From NCBI RefSeq assembly GCF_018687715.1, contig NC_056765.1:434001-498000 (forward strand): a stretch of 64,000 nt of DNA. The letters run 5' to 3'. A model generated the notes under the pieces. It searched no databases and was not told where the DNA came from. It saw nothing but the letters and a program-made list of their open reading frames with translations. The stretch is from Carya illinoinensis (taxonomy: Eukaryota; Streptophyta; Magnoliopsida; Fagales; Juglandaceae). A program made the translations under genes and the position numbers. Of this stretch, positions 38,940 to 51,139 are shown one piece after another (position 1 is the stretch's first letter; each line of letters begins with the position of its first letter).

Positions 38940-39993
38940 TTTAAAAGGGAGAGGTAGGGTGTTACAACGGCTACTTTGACCAGTAAAATATTCATCTTTG
39001 AGGGAGTTATTACTTATTTGAGGGTCCACCTTGCCTTTTTCCATCAATGGAGGATTGAGCTGTTGTTGGCGTTTTTCTATCATGGTGTTCTGTTGGCCTT
39101 CCCAGGATTCACGTCTGTATAGGACTTGGCTTCTGTCCATTACAAAGGCTTTGGAGATCATCAGCTAGGGGAGCCAAGTTGTGGATCGGCACAAGAAAAT
39201 TGGAATTAGAGCGAGTAATTCTATTCTCAAGTCGGTGCGATTTGATTTATAAGATTCTAATTTTAAAATTTATTTTTTAAATCAAATTATACAATATAAG
39301 CATTTCAAGATTTTTTAAGAAATAATACGAAAAGAAAGCCTTGTATACAACTGAAAAATATTTGAATTCGACTCTACCCTATGAAAGCAAATTTAAATGA
39401 AGTTGAATATCAAACCTCTTAAGTTCTTTGTTCCTTCATCAAACCAAACTGATGAGAATTACATCAATATTTTGACATTTTTTTTTTACAAGAATAATTT
39501 ATAATTACCTTAGAAGTATGAGTAGATAGTACTCTTATATTATACATGTATTTTCGAAAATATCTAATAATTATTCTATTTAATAGGGTCTTAGAAAAAA
39601 AAAAAAAAAGGTCCATCTCCTATTATTGTTACCACTCTGTACCATTAGCACTACTAAGCTTTATTGATTAATATAATACTAATAATATTCAACTTTAATT
39701 TGTTCCAAAGTTGAAAGAGTGAAAGTGGTCGGCTACAATTATAATATCATATTTTATCTTTAGGCTAAGCTCGACACTTTCCTTTCATCATGGCCACCTC
39801 TAACTTCTAACTTCTCACGTGATGTTTTTGCCAAGAAATTGGAGTTATATGATGTTTAATTAAACATCATATAAATACGAAAAGAAATGAAAATGATGTT
39901 TAAGTCTTGTTTTATTTTTCATCGAAAGGATGGATTATACATAAACTACATACCATTCTTTTTATTATCATCTTCTCAACATATGTAGTATTA
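38940..39993. other. Intergenic, upstream of the WD40 gene
   Basis: AT-rich. The short minus-strand frame at 38778-39161 overlaps the presumed leader and promoter and has no family signature. Nothing else recognisable. Confidence 0.5.
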
Positions 39994-40675
39994 CATAAAC
40001 TCTAGAGAAAATGTGATTTTGGCCTTTTCAGCGTCTCTAGGAAATGAAACAAATAATTATGATAAGCTTTCTTCTCTTTTATTTGGGATTCGATATAGTG
40101 CCGAGATAGGTATTTTAGCTTTAGAAATTGAAATGGATTCATTGGTTGTTGTAAAATGGTTGAAACAAGGTGTTTTTGAACTTTGGTATTTTTATGATTT
40201 TTGGGAGGAAGTTCAACATTACTTGGCTGGTATGCAAGTTACATTTCGGCATGTTTATAGAGAATGCAATGCGGCAGTAGATTTTCTTACACATCTAGGT
40301 GCAGGAGGGACTAATAATATTTGGCATTAGTATAGAAAACTCTCTCATAAACTGAAAGGTATTTTAAAAGTTGATAAGGTAGGTTTGCCTTCAATAAGAT
40401 GCTAATGGAATGAATTAGCATGGTTCCATTAGCATGGTAGTTGCTATTTTGGAATAATGTTTTATTTGGTTTATGTTTTCGTTCCTATTGGTTTATTGTT
40501 TAATTTCTAGAATTATTTTTTGAAGCTTGGGTTGTGGTCTTTTTGCTATTATGTAAAACCTTTAGGTGACTATTTTTAATCACAGTTTTTTTTCCACTAT
40601 AAGTGAGAACTTATCAATAAAATTAGGACGGGGTTACTATGAGACATGTGACCTTCGGCTCTTCTAAAAAAAAAT
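39994..40675 (+). mobile_element. 5'-truncated LINE with RNase H domain
   Basis: A 10-bp direct repeat TGTAGTATTA (39984-39993 and 40676-40685) flanks it, and an A run precedes the right copy. 40013-40330 encodes the C-terminal RNase H (RVT_3) region of a plant LINE: ALEIEMDSLVVVKWL followed by VYRECNAAVDFLTHLGA. The tail is of a different LINE family from those in the UBP introns (CTTCGGCTCTTCTAAAA). Confidence 0.8.
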
Positions 40676-40685
40676 TGTAGTATTA

Positions 40686-42059
40686 AAATGATTGAAAACT
40701 ATTTATTATGTTTAATTTATAAATTAATTATTTGATATCATGTCATGAAAGGTTGAGAAGATGATAATAAAATAGAATATTTCTATAAATAAGAATGTCC
40801 AATTTTGTATGCTTTATGGTGTAATACAAGCCATTACAGGTGCATAGAACATGACAGTGGAAGAAAAAGAAACAAGCCATTTCATGATTGTCCTCACTTA
40901 TCATCCACATATTGTGCTGTCAAATGAATTGATAATCTTTTTAATTTTCAAATAAAATTGGATGTTTCATTGCATAAGTGTTAAATATAGCATTAAATAC
41001 TTATGTGAAAGTATTTGAATTCTTTAGAGATATTGTTTGAACTCTAAGACTTTGAGATAAACCTGTAAAAATTAAGTGATTCTCATAATATTCATGTTTG
41101 TTCAAGTGAATTTTTTAAATATTAAATACTTAATATATATTAGATCCATATTCTTTAGAATTCATACAAATTATAAGGGATCTAAATTCCATGAACTGTG
41201 CTAAATGTTGTAGCACCTTTATGATGTGTATAAATAAATAATTGATCAAATTTTCAAGTAGATTGGCATTCAAATCATAGGTATACAACTTACAAGGCCT
41301 TAACTTTGGACACAGCATGCGCTACCTATTATAGGCTATTTGAAGTGTTTGATGGCGATGTCAAAAGCCCACAACCGGAAATGGATCGACACTGTCATCA
41401 CTCTTGAGTTTCATCTCATAGTTTTTGGTAAATCTTCCATTATCATGAAACAGCATTCAGTGGAGTGCCAATCCAACCAATTTAAGAAAAGTATAATGTC
41501 GTTAATGGTATTTCAATGCTCATTTTGGAGCTACTCTTTCTTCTATATTTTATCATCTCAATCATAAAATGACAATTCAATTGGAGAAGATGATCATAAG
41601 GTGCCAAGTCTGCTCTACAAATAAATGATTTCCCCTCGAAAATGCCCCCACTAAACGTTCTTTAGGGCCGGCTTCAGCATTGAGACAGGAAGCCATCGTT
41701 CAGTGCTAAAATCAAACCAGATTGTCTGAGCATATACTCTAAAATCGACGGATGCTTCTCTTTACCCTCTTAGCTTTCTATTTCAATGATGATATCTAGG
41801 CCTTGGAAACACCAACCTACCTCAACTGCTCCTGTTTTTACTTGAAATCATTTACTAAATCTGATCAATTCCTTCACTTTCCCAAGAGACAAAGGTGAAG
41901 TCAGAGAGAGAGGGTAGATGGAAGCCCTTCATTAAACTTTGAGTTGGCGAAGTTATGATTTGAGAGGCAGGAAAGAGCCAAAACAACATCTATGTTTTCT
42001 CCAAAGCCTTGGATCTGTCAATTTCCTCCGAGATTAGTTGGAGAAGTTGGATTTATATA
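40686..42059. other. Gene-free intergenic region
   Basis: AT-rich in the first half. No protein family was recognised on either strand. It ends with ATATA (42055-42059), the left target-site copy of the copia element. Confidence 0.5.
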
Positions 42060-42483
42060 TGTTAGGAGATTGTGGTACGGGGCATACAATTACAACTGAA
42101 GTAGAAATGAGAAAGTAGAAATGAGAAAGAATAAGGAACTCCAATTGTAGAAGAATTTCACTTTATAGCAAAAGGATTACAAGAATTTCTCTCTTGAATA
42201 AGGAGAGCACAATTGACAATACCCTCTCTTATAAAAGGAGAAAACTCACTCTTTCTTATAAAAGGAGAGACAATATATAGGAGAAACCTCACTATTTTTC
42301 TCTCTAAAACTCTCTCTCGTTCTCTAAATTTTTCTTTCAAAATGGGATAGGTTTCTTAAAGCAAAAACATGTATTTATAGGAGTTAAAGGAGGTGGAAGA
42401 TAGCAGAAGCAACTGTGAATGCAAGCTCAACTAGCCACCATTTTTGACCCATAAAAGTCCATAAAAGTGGCTTTACCACTACA
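42060..42483 (-). repeat. 3' LTR of the copia element
   Basis: 424 bp, starting TGTTAGGAG and ending CACTACA on the plus strand. It pairs with 50711-51134. Internal short repeats include CTTATAAAAGGAGA twice. Confidence 0.95.
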
Positions 42484-42495
42484 TATCTCCCACTT
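42484..42495 (-). other. Polypurine tract of the copia element
   Basis: The minus strand reads AAGTGGGAGATA immediately before the 3' LTR, in the position of the plus-strand-synthesis primer. Confidence 0.75.
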
Positions 42496-42549
42496 AAAGT
42501 CACTTTTGTAATCCTTCTATCTTTTCTACACTTTCCATCTCCATGCCAC

Positions 42550-45490
42550 TTACATATCTGCTAGGCCTAAGGAGGATCGACACCAGATAAACTTGTCATT
42601 ATTAATTGGCTTTGTTAATATATCTGCTAGGTTGTCTTTTGTATGGATTTTTTGTATATCCACACTTCCTTCTTCCACCTTCTCACGAACGAAGTGATAC
42701 TGAACTCGTATGTGCTTTGTCCTTGAATGAAATGCTGGATTCTTTGCCAAATGCAAAGCGCTCTGACTATCACAAAATAAATCAACCTTCTCTTGTATGT
42801 GTCCGAGCTCTTCCAGTATCATTTGCAACCATATTGCCTTTTTGCTAGCTTGTGTAGCTGCGACATATTCTGCCTCCGTTGTAGAAGTAGCCACGATAGA
42901 CTGTAATTTTGAAACCCAGCTTACAGCTCCTCCAGCAAGAGTAAACACATAACCTGAGGTGGACTTGCTCTTGTCAAGATCACTTGCATAATCTGAATCA
43001 ACATAGCCTCTGACAGTAAAGTCTGATCCTTCATAACATAATGCGACATTTGAGGTACCCTTGACATATCTCAGGATCCTCTTTACAGCACTCCAATGCT
43101 CTTTACCAGGATTCGCCATGTATCGACTAACCACTCCCACTGATTGTGCAATGTCTGGTCTTGTACAAACCATAGCGAACATTAAGCTACCCACTGCTGA
43201 TGCATACGGTACTCGAGACATTTCCATCCTCTCTGCTTCATTGCTAGGACTCATACTTGAGGATAACTTGAAATTAATAGGAAGAGGGGTAGAAATTGGC
43301 TTACAATCTTGCATGTTGAAGCGTCGCAAGATTTTCTTCAAATAATTTTTCTGAGAAAGCCATATCTTCCTATTATTTCTGTCTCGGTAAATTTGCATCC
43401 CTAGAATCTTGTTTGCTGGTCCCAAGTCCTTCATTTCAAACTCCCTAGCCAACTGTGCCTTTAAGTCTGTAATACGATCTTTGTTGGGGCCTGCTACCAA
43501 CATGTCGTCAACATACAACAACAGAATAATGAAATTACCATCACCAAATCTCTTGTAGTAAACACAAGGATCTGAACTATGTCTGTTGTATCCAAGGCTC
43601 ATGATAAAGGAATCAAATCTCTTATACCAACATCTCGGCGCCTGTTTGAGACCGTATAGAGATTTGTTCAACCTGCAAACCAAGTTCTCTTTTTCTTTTT
43701 CTTCAAAACCTTCTGGTTGGAGCATGTAAATTTCTTCTTCAATTTCTCCATGAAGAAATGCAGTTTTCACGTCCAGTTGTTCTAAGTACAAGTCAAATGT
43801 AGCACACATCGCAAGGACTGCTCGAACCGTTGAGAGTCGAACAACAGGAGAGAATATTTTGTTGAAGTCTATGCCTTCTTTCTGAGCGAATCCTTTCACC
43901 AGCAATCTAGCACGATACCGCTCCACTTGATCATTGCCATTTCGTTTGATCTTGTAAACCTATTTGTTTCCGATGGCCTTCCTTCCTTGTGGTAGTGGTA
44001 CAAGATCCCATGTTTTGTTTTTATGGAGAGCTTCAATTTCTTCTTGCATTGCAACCATCCACAGAGAAGCTTCTTGACTATTTGTAGCCTCGTAGAAATT
44101 TGACGGTTCTCCATCTTCTGTTAGTAGACAGTATGCGACATTTCCCTCCATGATGTACTCTGAGTGCCAAGCTGGTTCTCTTCTCCCCCGAGTTGATCGT
44201 CGAACTCGTGGAATTGCACACTCAGCTTGTTCTTGTTCTTCGTGCTCTGATATTGCTTTAGAAGAATCTGGAACTTCTAATTCTTGTCTTTCTTCAACTT
44301 GAATTGTAGTAGTCTCTGGTTTCTCTTTTGAAGCGCTATCATTTTCTTTTTCTTGTACCTTATCTTCTACAAATACAACATCCCTGCTGATTAGCACCTT
44401 GCGGGCAGTGGGATCCCACAGGCGATACCCCTTGACTCCATCAACATACCCTAAGAAAATACATTTTCTAGATTTTGGATCTAGCTTTGATGTTTCTTGG
44501 GCGTTGTACATAACATAAACAGGACTTCCAAATGTATGTAAGTGAGAATAATCAGCTGGCTTATCAGTCCACATCTCCATCGGCGTTTTCAGATCAATTG
44601 CGGTTGATGGTGACCGATTGATCACATAACAAGCAGTCTTGACTGCTTCTGCCCAAAATGACTTGGCCATTCCCGCAGTTCTCAACATCGCTCTTGTTCG
44701 TTCTAACAAGGTTCTGTTCATCCGCTCTGCTACTCCATTTTGTTGTGGAGTGTATGCCACCGTGAGCTGCCTTTTGATACATTCTTGTTGACAGAAGCTA
44801 TCAAATTCAATACCAATATATTCTCCTCCATTGTCTGTCCTTAAACACTTGATCTTCTTTTCAGATTCAAGCTCAACCCGCGCTTTGAATATTTTGAAAA
44901 CTGGAAATACATCTGCTTTATTTTTTATTGGATACACCCAACATCTCCTGGAGTAATCGTCAATAAATGACACAAAGTATTTTGCTCCTCCTAGGGACAA
45001 AACTGGTGCTTGCCAAACATCAGAATGGATTAGTTCTAAGATAGCTTTACTTCTAGCAGAGGAACTACTGAATTTCAATTTGTGCTGCTTACTAGTAACA
45101 CAATGCTCACAAAAGGGTAATGAAACCTTTTTGAGCCCTGGAAGAAGCTTTTGTTCAGCAAGAATCTTCAAACCTCGTTCCGACATGTGGCCAAGCTTAT
45201 GGTGCCACATCATTGTTAATTCTTCTGCCGAACTTGCCAACGCAGTGGATGCTTCTCCTTCTTGTTGTGTTTCTCCTTTAAGCATGTACAAATTTACAGC
45301 TATCTTTTCCGCTTTCATCATTACAAGTGCGCCTTTAACTATTTTCATGATCCCATCTTGAATATGGGTTTTACACCCACTATTATCTAATTGTTCTAAA
45401 GACAATAGATTTTTCTTCAGGCCTTTCACATGTCGTACCTCCTGAATGGTGCGAACTGTACCGTCACACATCTTCAATTTGATGGTACCA
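42550..45490 (-). pseudogene. Copia pol: integrase, reverse transcriptase, RNase H (one internal stop)
   Basis: 45477 down to 43963 encodes GAG-pre-integrase (WHHKLGHMSERGL, CEHCVTSKQHK) and the integrase core (IHSDVWQAP, DDYSRRCWVY, TDNGGEY, then AYTPQQNGVAER). A TAG stop at 43960-43962 falls where copia proteins have a conserved Trp, directly before the reverse transcriptase. The same frame continues to 42550 with TAFLHGEIEEEIYM, SLYGLKQAPRCW, the YVDDM catalytic motif, the RNase H region (SDYASD, STTEAEYVA, CDSQSA) and a KHIRVQYHF tail. All key motifs are visible. The stop is the only lesion I see in this part. The upstream end is cut off by the nested insertion. Confidence 0.93.
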
Positions 45491-45979
45491 ATACTGTAAC
45501 AGCCCGCTAGAAATTTAATTTAAGGAATTTCTATTGACTTTAGGAACCCCGTGAAAACTCTATAAGTTAGTTTATTGTAATATCCGCTCCTTTCTTCTTC
45601 TTCTTCTTTATGAGCCTCGATCTACGTATTGAAACTTATTCTACGTACTGTATCTCAATGGCGTGTTCTGAAAGCTATCTTACGGATTTCAAAGTAAGAT
45701 AGATATTTTAATGCTTACGAATATTTTAAATATTATGAAAATATCTATAGAATATATTTTCAGTATTATTAGATAAGTATGTTTTAATGTAGCACAATTA
45801 TAATATTTTAATGAGCTCTGAAAATATTATAATTGTGGATAATATCTTATATTAAATATTTTAGTTGTTTTAAAATATTAAGAGGTTTAACTTTACGTTG
45901 AAAACTCTTATTTAAATTAAATGTTTTATCCTCTTTGAGTGATTAATGATACATTATCAATTTAGATAATGATGAAGAA

Positions 45980-46146
45980 ATATTATTTTATAAACTTTAG
46001 TTTATAAAATAATATTCTATCTTAATTCCTCTCAGTGTTTTGTTTAAGTGTTTTATGCACTTTGATTAATTAATGATACTTTATCATTTTATTTAATGAT
46101 GAAGAAAATATTATTTTATAAACCTTAGTTTATAAAATAATATTCT
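45980..46146. repeat. Two AT-rich palindromic repeats in the solo LTR
   Basis: ATATTATTTTATAAA followed by a 6-base loop and TTTATAAAATAATAT occurs near 45981-46016 and again near 46108-46144, each followed by TCTATCTTAATT. Direct repeats of about 128 bp, each containing a 15-bp-arm hairpin. Confidence 0.85.
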
Positions 46147-48479
46147 ATCTTAATTTCTCTTAGTGTTTTATTAAAGTGTTTATTTTAAATAAAATACTTA
46201 CGCGTTTTCAAATCAGTGTTTAAACTCATCGTTAGATCCTTTTGAGGATCCCGAAGTGTAGGACTGAGATTAAATACCCAGGCTCCTATTCTTTTCCCTT
46301 CACTTTTTCCTTTTTCCTTTTTTCTTTTTTTTCTTTTCTTCTTCTTCTTTCTCTTTTCTCTCTCCTCTCTTCTCTCTTCATGGCCGACGTGCTCCACCAT
46401 AGCCGATCGGTCCAAGCCTCCCAGCCGGCGCCACCTCCGGCCGCCGTGCCTCACCTCCCACACCGGCGTGACCCTCTCTCACCGGCGACCACAACTGCAC
46501 CGGTGGTGTGCTTTTCCGGCCACCCGATCTCTCTCTATCTCCTTCCAAAGAAATGGGTCTTAACCCTTTTTCCTCCTCTTTGGACCACCATACACGGCCG
46601 AAACGGCCACCAAGTACCACCAATGGAACCACCATGTCAAGAGCTTCCTCCCCATGTCCTTCTTTTCCCCTAACTCTCACTTTTTCTCCGATAGGTCTTC
46701 ACACACACACGTTCGGTTGCACCGCCGTGCACCACCGTACACGGCCACCCATGGTGTTTCACCACCACCACTTTGTTCCTCTCATCACCACGAACTTCCC
46801 CAAGAAATTCCATGGCCAACGGAGCTATGTAGAGCTCTCACTCTCCCCCACTCTCCAAGGCCGAAAATGGCTTCAAACGGCCGATCCGCCGCCGTGAGCC
46901 ACCGTATGGCCACCACCTCGCCACCACAGCTCCACCACATGTTCATCTACCTTTCCCTAGCTTCCCATGAAGTTCTATGGTCTCCTACCGCCTCAAGCAA
47001 ACTCCTAACTTTCGGATTTACTGTTCATGGCATGATGCCGCCGTGCTCCGCCACCTTCGACCACCACGAGGCCACCATGAGCCTTCCAAGGCCACGCCTA
47101 GCTTTTCTCAAGCCCAAACTACCACTTTACGTGGTGGACAGCCACCGTACGCGGTGTTACCGCCACGTACGTTCCTCCGACGCTTAACCGTGACAAGCAG
47201 CGAGCGACGCACGGGTTAGCCCGTCGATGGTATAACCCTCTATCTCTAGTTATTTAAGTTTAAAGTAGTTGATTGATTGGATCTTAGACTGCGTAATTAA
47301 TAATTGTGGAGTTCGCTGCGTAGTTGTGAAGCGAAATGTAGTTGTGAAGTGTTGGGCTTGAATTGTAATATTGTGGATTGTACCATAAAGTGTGGACATG
47401 AGATGAATGCCGTAGTTGTGATATGGCATGATGTGTGAAGAGAGTACGCGTGGAGCGTATTCTGTGTAGTGCAGCGACGCGTCGTGTGACGTGTGCTGTA
47501 GTGATGTGTGGCGTAGAAGGAATGGAGTACACGTGGAGTGTACTCCGTGTTGTATGGCGATGCACCGTGTGATGTGCATCGTGATGGTGTAACCCTCTAT
47601 CTCTAGTTATTAACGTTTAAAGTAGTTGATTGGTTGGATTTTTGAAAGTCTTGGAAATGTTTTGATTTAAGGTCAAAACTTATGATTTAAGTGTTTGGAT
47701 CTTTTTACAAAAAGTTTGGTGTTGATTATTAGCTTTTTCTAAATGGATGTTTTAAGTATGGTTTTGAACTTAGGATTGGAAGATGTTTGTTGCAAAATTT
47801 TGGTTTAAGCATGAGTTTTGAAGTTGGAAAGAGTTGCAACAAAAATCAAGAAAAATAACCTATGGATGTTTCAGCCATAGTGTGTTTTCCATAGTTGTGT
47901 TTTGTCTTAAATTTTTCTGAGTTGATATTTAAGTTTAGGACAAAATTTACATGAGGAATGTAAATTTTGGAAACTTTTGGAGTTAGTATGTAAAATCCTT
48001 AAGTTATGGGTAAAACGGTCATTTTCCCACATGTAGAGAGTAAAATGAAAATTTTACTCTTTAAGTTAGTATTTTCCATATTTCAATTTATTAGTAATTT
48101 AGTGCTAACTTTTAGAATCACTAATTTCAGTTCCTCGTGATCGCGCTTGAAGTTTTATAAGAAACGCGGAGATCGAGGTAAGTTAGCTTTTAACTTACTA
48201 GCAGTCTACTGTGTATGTGTGCTAAGTAAAAGAACTACAGTGTATGTATGTATGTTATCATATATGCCATGCCATGCCAAGTTATCACGTAATTGTCTAT
48301 TATACAGAATTTATTCTGTCATTATTTTTATCTGTTACATAATATATTCTGTCATGTGATACTATACATTACAAGTATGTCATGTTAAATATGTTGTCTG
48401 TTATATGTTATGCCATATTACGAAATATTTCTATCTCAAGTTGGTCATGTATTTCAAGTTATGTTCAAGTCAAGTTTGT

Positions 48480-48965
48480 GTAAAATACATGGGGCCACAA
48501 CAACTGTGGAGTATGTATTTACACGTAAAATACATGGGGCCACAACAACTGTGGAGTATGTATTTTTCATGTTAAGTCAAGTTTGTGTAAAATACATGGG
48601 GCCACAACAACTGTGGAGTATGTATTTTTCATGTTAAGTCAAGTTTATGTAGAATACATGGGGCCACAATAACTGTGGAGTATGTATTTAACTGCATAGT
48701 GATGTGTAGAATGCATGGGGCCACAACAACTGTGGAGTATGTATTTACACATAGAATACATGGGGCCACAACAACTGTGGAGTATGTATTTAACTGCATT
48801 GTAATGTGTAGAATGCATGGGGCCACAACAACTGTGGAGTATGTATTTACACATAGAATACATGGGGCCACAACAACTGTGGAGTATGTATTTTTCATGT
48901 TAAGTCAAGTTTGTGTAGAATACATGGGGCCACAACAACTGTGGAGTATGTATTTTTCATGTTAA
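48480..48965. repeat. Nine-copy hairpin minisatellite
   Basis: Nine copies of a unit containing TACATGGGGCCACAACAACT then GTGGAGTATGTA, starting near 48486, 48529, 48591, 48654, 48713, 48759, 48815, 48860 and 48920. Each unit can fold: AAATACAT pairs with ATGTATTT and CCACA with TGTGG around an ACAAC loop. Spacers alternate between short (about 6-8 bases, ACACGT or ACACATAG) and long (about 20 bases, TTCATGTTAAGTCAAG or ACTGCATAGTGATG). Confidence 0.92.
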
Positions 48966-49633
48966 TTTAAGTTTCAGAGCAAGTTCATGCTAAGTCAAGT
49001 TTCAGATCAAGTTCAGTTCATGTTTCAATTTAAGTTATGTCAATTATGCTATGTTGTATGTCAAGTTATGCTTTAATTACTTATGAATTTGATTATGCAT
49101 TTATATTTTTACTGTCATCCATGCATCATTAGTCTGTGTGGAAGTTTTTTGTTAACTTGCTGAGATTTGTAATCAAATCTCACTGTGGTAGTCCCAACTA
49201 CCATTCCCCCCGAATGGTAGATCTTGTTACAGGACCTGAAGGAGGATCAGGAGCTGACCAATTAGACACAGTCGACTGAACGACGGTGCGTCGTTAATGT
49301 TAATATAGTAGTTAAATTACTACTTGTACGATGGAGTTGCATCTCCAGTACTTTTGGATCATAACTATTTTGGAATAGTGCTGTGATCTTAGTTATTCAA
49401 TGGATCTTTATGTATGAAGTATGTTTTAAGTATTTGGGATATTTTCAGTTTGGTGCATAGTATTGCTAAAGAAAAAAAAAATTATCAGCTGCGAATATTG
49501 CATAATGTTAGATGCATATTAGGAATATTGCATCTTATATGTCATGAACGGGGGCAGGTAACCTTGTGTTGCATGTCTCGACGCTTCGAATGTCCGTTCG
49601 ATCCCAAACGGAATTTGGGGGCGTCACAAATAC

Positions 49634-50675
49634 CAGCAATCTCCAAGGCATGATCGTCTCCCATGAACACAGATCCTCCTGAGATAGGTTCATATTGATA
49701 GAACCATTCTCTCCGGGGAGTCATATGCCATGTTGCTCCTGAGTCAATAAGCCAAACATCAGCAAATCTTCTTCTACCTTCAGTAACTGTTGTTGCCTCA
49801 CTGTATAAAATTTCACCATCATCTGAGGTGCTTGCTACACAACCCTGAGCTTTTGACAACTCAGGGCCTTTTCCTTTGGCTTCTTCGTTCTTCTTGAGAT
49901 GCCAACACTCCCTTTTGTAGTGCCCTTTCTTGCCACAGTGATGACACTTGACATTCTTCTTACTTCTGGATTTTGATCTACTCTGATTTTGACTCCCACT
50001 GGGGCCACGTTCCGTTGATCTCCCTCTCGTCATTACCAAAGCTTCGGCTTGTTGTGAACCTCCTGGTCTATCTTCTTTGCTTTTGCGCCGACTTTCTTCT
50101 TCAAGAACTGCATCTGCAATATCATCGAAGACTAGAACTTCAATGTTGTTGGTTAAGTTGATGATGAGTTGATCATACGAATCAGGTAGACTTTGAAGTA
50201 GAATTTCAGCACGTTCACCCGTCTCTATGTTATGCCCCATTGCTGTGAGCTGTGAAAATAAAGTGTTGAGGGTGTTGATGTGGTCTGTCACCATAGTTGA
50301 TTCCATCATCCGAAGGGTGTAGAGTTTTCTTCTCAAGAAAATTTTGTTGTGTAGTGATTTGGCCTCGTACAATTTTGTCAGAGTATCCCATATCTCTTTT
50401 GCTGTCTTTTTCTCCGCCACACTTGACAATACTCCATCAGCTAATGTTAGGTGTAGATTAGCAATAGCATTGACATCCATCTCGTTCCACTTGCCGTCGT
50501 CAGTGATCTCATCAGGCCTATCTCCAATTGCTGTCAAGCAATTATCTTTCCTCAAAATTGCTTTTATTCTCATTTTCCACAATGAGAAATTACTCTCATT
50601 GAACTTCTCTATTTCGTACTTCGTCGCCATTATTGAAGATGCCTCCTTTCCACTAACTGGATCTAACTGTAGCAC
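49634..50675 (-). pseudogene. Copia gag-protease part, cut by the nested insertion
   Basis: Minus-strand frame open from 50675. It has Gag of the UBN2 type (FNESNFSLWKMRIKAIL, AKEIWDTLTKLYE, LSQL-like middle), then a CCHC zinc knuckle CHHCGKKGHYKREC, then the aspartic protease active site WLIDSGATWHMTP. It runs into the nested insertion at 49633. The natural start may be the internal Met (MATKYEIEKFNESNF) about 15 codons in. No lesion was seen before the insertion. Confidence 0.92.
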
Positions 50676-50697
50676 GAAAACCGGCTACAAACCTGAT

Positions 50698-50709
50698 GCT
50701 CTGATACCA
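50698..50709 (-). other. Primer-binding site of the copia element
   Basis: The minus strand reads TGGTATCAGAGC one base inside the 5' LTR, complementary to initiator methionine tRNA. Confidence 0.9.
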
Positions 50710-50710
50710 C

Positions 50711-51134
50711 TGTTAGGAGGTTGTGGTACGGGGCATACAATTACAACTGAAGTAGAAATGAGAAAGTAGAAATGAGAAAGAATAAGGAACTCCAATTGTA
50801 GAAGAATTTCACTTTATTGCAAAAGGATTACAAGAATTTCTCTCTTGAATAAGGAGAGCACAATTGACAATACCCTCTCTTATAAAAGGAGAAAACTCAC
50901 TCTTTCTTATAAAAGGAGAGACAATATATAGGAGAAACCTCACTATTTTTCTCTCTAAAACTCTCTCTCGTTTTCTAAATTTTTCTTTCAAAATGGGATA
51001 GATTTCTTAAAGCAAAAACATGTATTTATAGGAGTTAAAGGAGGTGGAAGATAGCGGAAGCAACTGTGAATGCAAGCTCAACTAGCCACCATTTTTGACC
51101 CATAAAAGTCCATAAAAGTAGTTTTACCACTACA
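50711..51134 (-). repeat. 5' LTR of the copia element
   Basis: 424 bp, the partner of 42060-42483. A TATA motif (TATAAATA on the minus strand, 51023-51030) is the likely element promoter. Confidence 0.95.
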
Positions 51135-51139
51135 ATATA

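Larger units (their letters stand above)
45495..49628. mobile_element. Nested 4.1-kb TG...CA insertion, probable solo LTR
   Basis: A 5-bp duplication AATAC (45490-45494 and 49629-49633) flanks it. The ends are TGTAACAGCCC and GGGCGTCACA, an imperfect inverted repeat of LTR type. No gag, protease, reverse transcriptase or integrase was found inside, and its start sequence does not recur at its end, so a single very long LTR is the best reading. A non-autonomous retroelement is the alternative. Inside, in order: two copies of an AT-rich hairpin block (about 45940-46150), a GC-rich CCACC-containing block (46380-47200), a duplicated piece (47224-47290 and 47585-47645), and a hairpin minisatellite (48480-48965). 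It interrupts the copia protease/pre-integrase junction. Confidence 0.8.
42060..51134 (-). mobile_element. Ty1/copia LTR retrotransposon, split by a nested insertion
   Basis: Two 424-bp LTRs (42060-42483 and 50711-51134) differ at 7 positions by my count, 6 of them transitions. Both begin TG and end CA, and ATATA flanks the whole element (42055-42059 and 51135-51139). On the minus strand the order is LTR, primer-binding site, Gag, protease, GAG-pre-integrase, integrase, reverse transcriptase, RNase H, polypurine tract, LTR, which is copia order. Removing the 4134-bp insertion leaves about 4.9 kb, normal for copia. It is inactive through that insertion and at least one in-frame stop. Confidence 0.95.

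Noticed and set aside
38778..39161. 127-codon minus-strand frame just upstream of the WD40 gene
   Set aside because: It overlaps the presumed TATA box and leader and has no family signature.
46242..47219. Frames of 100-177 codons in the GC-rich block
   Set aside because: They overlap in several frames inside an LTR-like insertion and match no family, so they are kept as a finding and not as genes.
48480..48965. CRISPR-like array of spaced repeats
   Set aside because: Spacers are not unique: they repeat in two classes, and the host is a plant. The array lies in an LTR and has no cas genes.
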